DNA of 33,593 nt from Mycogone perniciosa (lineage: Eukaryota > Ascomycota > Sordariomycetes > Hypocreales > Hypocreaceae): contig JAOALB010000237.1 in assembly GCA_025331125.1 (NCBI GenBank), positions 1-33,593 on the forward strand. The letters are read 5' to 3'. Made by a program: the position numbers and the translations under genes. Numbering within the stretch: the stretch's first letter is position 1; each line of letters opens with the position of its first letter. A model generated the notes under the pieces. That model saw only the letters and a program-made list of their open reading frames with translations, had not been told where the DNA came from and made no database searches. Shown here piece by piece: positions 30,237-33,593 of this stretch.

Positions 30237-33200
30237 ACTCTATTTGCCCTTAAATAGCTATTTTAAGTCTATATATATTCTAATCCTCCTATTATATTAA
30301 TTTTATTATAAGCGGCTGCTGTATTGCAGGTCCGGCTAGTTAGCTATTTTCCTTTTCTTAACTTAGGCAGGCAGGCTAGGCTTATTAGGGTTTTTTATAT
30401 AGTATTTTAAAAAGGCAGCGTTTTATCCTTTAAGGTCCTTTACAGGTTGCCAGTTTAATATATAGTGTTTCCAGGCTATATCATAGTATAGGCTATCCTT
30501 ATTATAACAGTTAAGGATATTATTAAATTTTTACTTTTTTATTATTTTATTTATTTTATTATCTCTTTTAAGGATTTATCCCTATATATCTTTATTTTTT
30601 TATTTATTAATAGCTTTTTATCCTAGTAAATATATTTATTAGCCTGCTTTATTAACTGCTAATAGTTTAAAGAGAGAGTTATAAAATATAGGGAAAATAT
30701 AGATATAGTTAAAGAGTTTAAGTTAACAGGCTTAAAGGTATATATTAAAGATTTTATATAGGCCTACCTATTTATTATCTCCTTTTTTTATTAAGCGGTT
30801 TATTTTAAAGTATTTAGTCTTTAACTATACCTTTTTATTAACTGTAAATTAATATAAGTCCTCTTTTAATATATTAGCTGCAGCTTTATATTAAGCGATC
30901 GATTATACTATAAAGGCTTTTAGTTAATTTAGGATTTATTAAAAACGCTTAGTTATAGTATTTACTTTATAATAACTCCTCTTTTAAATAATAAATAAAT
31001 TTAATAGGCAAAGGTTTAAAGGCTTAACTTTTAGGTATAGGTAAAAACTATAACTTATAAAAAACAGTAAAGTTTTTATTATCTCGAATATTTAATTATT
31101 TTAAGTAAACTCTGCAAATAGTAACCAGTTTATTTAATTATTTTAATAAAAACTTATAAACTGCTTAAAATACTACTTTACCTTTATATTTAATTATTTA
31201 GTTTAGCTATTAGTCTTTAAATAATAGGCTAAAAAATATTTAAAATAGATTTTAAATTATTAAAATAACTGCTTTTAGAATTTAAATATAAATTAAATAC
31301 CTTAGTCTAATATAATTATTTCTAAGGCTTTATATAAAATATAAATGCGCGAGATAAAGGTATTAGTAAATTTTTTAATATTAAATATATAAGTAGCGAT
31401 AAAATAATATATCTTTATTAAGCGGTATATTACTATAAAGATATTTTTATAAATTAAGCTTTACTGGTTATAGTTAAATAGTAGTGTAATATAGTCTATT
31501 AAGATATTACTTTAAGCTTAAAATAGTACTAGTAATAGTTTTAGGAATCTTAAAAGAGCGGATTTACTTAACTTTATTTAAAAGTATAGGTTATAACCTT
31601 TAATAAAAGTATTAATATTAGCTAATATTTACGGCTATTAATATATATAGTTAAAGAGGTTTAGCGTTTTTATTTATTTTAAGTATCCTTTTAGCTTAAA
31701 AAAGTATATTTAATATATAATTTATATCTTTATTTTTTTATTAATAAAAGGAAAAGTTATTTCTAGTAATATATTTAATTACTGTAAATTTAAAAGTTTT
31801 ATATAGTTGCCTTTAAATTACTTTAAATACTTTTAGGCTATTATTAAATAGCTAAGTCTTAAAGCCCTTTATTATAATACTCGCTATATTTAATATTTTA
31901 TAGGCTTTATTAATTATTGTATTAATTAATATTTTTAAGTCTAGGATTAAAGTGCTGGTTATTATAGCGAGGAGATTTTTATTATTTATATTTCTTATAA
32001 ATATTAGTATAGGCGTAAGGGTTAAAGCGGCTTTTTAAGAGTAAGGTTCTTTTTCTTTCTTTTAATTAGCTATTATTTTAATTTAACTTTACTAGGATAT
32101 CTTTAAATCTCCTATTTAATGCATTAAGCTTTACTGCTTTTAATTTAAGTTAATAAATAATCTAGAAATTATATTAAAATAGGAATTTAAACTAGTAGAC
32201 TTATTTCTAATTTAATACTTTAATAGTTATAAAATATTTTAAGTTTTTATAGTCTATAATAATCTTGAATTTATTTTCTATACTTTAAAGCTTAAAGCGC
32301 TATTTTTTTAATAATTTAATAATAGCTAGCAGTTTTTATTATAAATTTTATAATTATATTTAATAAGTAAATGTTTTAACAAAAAATATATTACTAGTTA
32401 TAAAATACTATTTTTATTATATTAAAAGAGAATACTATTAAATGCTTAATTTAAGGTATTTATTTTTAAGACTATCTTTTTAGTATAATTAAAAAAGGCA
32501 AGGATTAAGGCAGTTATAAACTAGGTTTTAAGGCAGTTAAATGCAGCGGTATAGAGTTCCGTTTAATTTTATAGTATATCTTTTCTTAAAAGGCTATTTA
32601 AAGGTTTATAGATATTAAAGAAGTCTTTAATAAACTGCTAATAGAAATTTATAAAGCCTAGGAAATATTAAAGTTCGCAGAGGTTTAAAGGTCTCTTTTA
32701 ACTTATAATTGCAGTTATCTTTTTAAAGTTTATTTTAATACTATTACTTATAATAATTAAGTTAAAGTATTTTATTTTTATTATTTTAAATTTGCATTCT
32801 TTAATATTAATTTTAAAACCTATATTAATTAATTTATCTATAACTTTTTATATATATTATTAATATTCTTTTTATATAGTTAAATAAATTAAAATATTAT
32901 TAAAGTAGGCTATATAAATTTTATTAAATAAATTATATAGGGTATAGTTAATATAGTGTTAGAAAAAGGCTAGGGTATTATAAAGGCTAAAAGGTATAAT
33001 AAAGGCTTTAAATAGCTTAAACTAGGTTATAAAAGCTATCTTTTATTTATATCCTTTTACGATTTTAAGTTTATTAAAGGCAGCTATCATATCTAGTTTA
33101 GTATAAAATTTAATATTATATAAAGTATTTAATATTTCCTGGATTAGCGGTAATAGGTAGTGATTTTTTATAGTAATATTATTAAAGCTTTAATAGTGTT

Positions 33201-33490
33201 AATAAATATAAATGCCTCTTTTAGGTTTTATAGTAAAGAGTAGGGGGGCAGTATATTTTACTTTAAATTCTTTAATAAATCCTTTAACTAAGTTTTTATT
33301 TAGCTATTTTCTTATAACTTAAAGTTTATTTAGTAATATTAAGCGGTTCTTTTAATATAATAGTTCCTTTTTTAATAAAAGCTTGATTTTATAATTCTAT
33401 AATCTTTTAAAAGGAAATTTAGTTATTAATTATAAAAGGAAGCTAATAATTTTATTTTATAGCCAATTAAAAAGTTTTTTTTAAATATTA

Positions 33491-33590
33491 CTTTTTATTA
33501 ATTTTAACTTTACTTTTATTAATTTTAACTTTACTTTTATTAATTTTAACTTTACTTTTATTAATTTTAACTTTACTTTTATTAATTTTA
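33491..33590. repeat. 21-bp tandem repeat at the window end
   Basis: The unit is TTTTATTAATTTTAACTTTA plus C. Successive copies are exactly 21 bp apart (C at 33508, 33529, 33550 and 33571), nearly five copies, running to the window edge. Confidence 0.8.
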
Positions 33591-33593
33591 AGT

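Larger units (their letters stand above)
27820..33593. repeat. AT-rich, TA-saturated block (RIP-type repeat graveyard)
   Basis: Composition changes sharply near 27820 from ordinary gene DNA to sequence dominated by A, T and TA steps. CA and TG steps are scarce, which is what C-to-T change at CpA leaves behind. No intact gene is visible. The part 27820-30057 has no element I can identify. The part to the right is a Ty3/gypsy relic. A 68-codon frame at 29912-30118 is fortuitous. Confidence 0.85.
30057..33593 (-). mobile_element. Ty3/gypsy chromovirus relic, 3' part
   Basis: Read on the minus strand with stops ignored, pol domains appear in order from right to left. At about 33260-33100 is the RT entry (APLLFTIKPKRGIYIY, then NNITIKNHYLLPLIQE). 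At about 33090-32990 is the RT core (TKLDMIAAFNKLKI, then KIAFITQFKLFKAF). At about 32810-32590 is the RT thumb (ECKFKIIKIKYF, then YFLGFINFYQQFIKDFF). At about 32550-32440 is the RNase H tether (AAFNCLKTQFITALILAFF). The 32050-31600 stretch is where the integrase N-terminal region should be and is too decayed to prove. At about 30500-30410 is a chromodomain-like block (YDIAWKHYILNWQPVKDLKG). A polypurine tract and an LTR follow. Many TAA/TAG codons break every frame. The gag end and the other LTR lie beyond the window. Confidence 0.85.

Noticed and set aside
28000..33593. CRISPR-like or other short regular arrays
   Set aside because: A eukaryotic nuclear context, and the only regular array is the 21-bp direct tandem at the end, without spacers.

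Overview
The window looks like nuclear DNA of a filamentous ascomycete (Pezizomycotina). The genes carry many short spliceosomal introns (about 53-110 nt, usually GT-AG with CTAAC or CTGAC branch-like sites). There are Zn2Cys6 and C2H2 regulators and DHA2-type MFS transporters. The right-hand end is a very AT-rich block holding a stop-riddled Ty3/gypsy retrotransposon, which looks like the product of repeat-induced point mutation (RIP). The species cannot be named from the sequence. Introns were placed by eye, so exon borders are predictions.

Layout, left to right. Positions 1-104 are a poly-C run, probably a contig-end artefact. About 115-1230 (minus) is a decayed highly reducing polyketide synthase, with recognisable KS and AT pieces but no intact active site. 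At 1638-1785 (minus) is a tRNA-Ser(GCT) gene. Besides its normal 14-nt tRNA intron it carries a 53-nt insert with the anatomy of a spliceosomal intron, placed inside the anticodon. Then come a small C2H2 regulator (2093-2936), a 1.7 kb gene-poor stretch, and a ten-exon DHA2 transporter (4627-6930).

From 8434 to 20787 six genes form what I read as a candidate biosynthetic or amino-acid-modifying cluster without a PKS or NRPS. They are a stand-alone AsnRS-like catalytic domain (minus), a small P-loop ATPase/kinase (plus), a type-2 asparaginase/isoaspartyl peptidase fused to about 530 unrecognised residues (minus), an ATP-grasp ligase (plus), a DHA2 exporter (plus) and an AflR-like Zn2Cys6 regulator (minus). 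An enzyme that could activate Asp or Asn, a ligase that could form amide or peptide bonds, and an enzyme family that hydrolyses Asn or beta-aspartyl bonds lie beside an exporter and a regulator. This suggests an Asp/Asn-derived small molecule or dipeptide. That chemistry is inference. The motif TACGGAGTA/TACTCCGTA recurs in the intergenic regions, with an identical 11-mer on both sides of the asparaginase/ATP-grasp divergent promoter.

Further right are a zinc-finger DEDDh exonuclease (21812-23164), a 2 kb gene-free stretch, a membrane-anchored SDR reductase (25149-26135) and an aldoxime dehydratase (26546-27653). From about 27820 to the end the DNA is AT-rich and TA-rich. It holds a minus-strand Ty3/gypsy chromovirus relic (RT, RNase H tether, chromodomain, polypurine tract, one LTR) and ends in a 21-bp tandem repeat.
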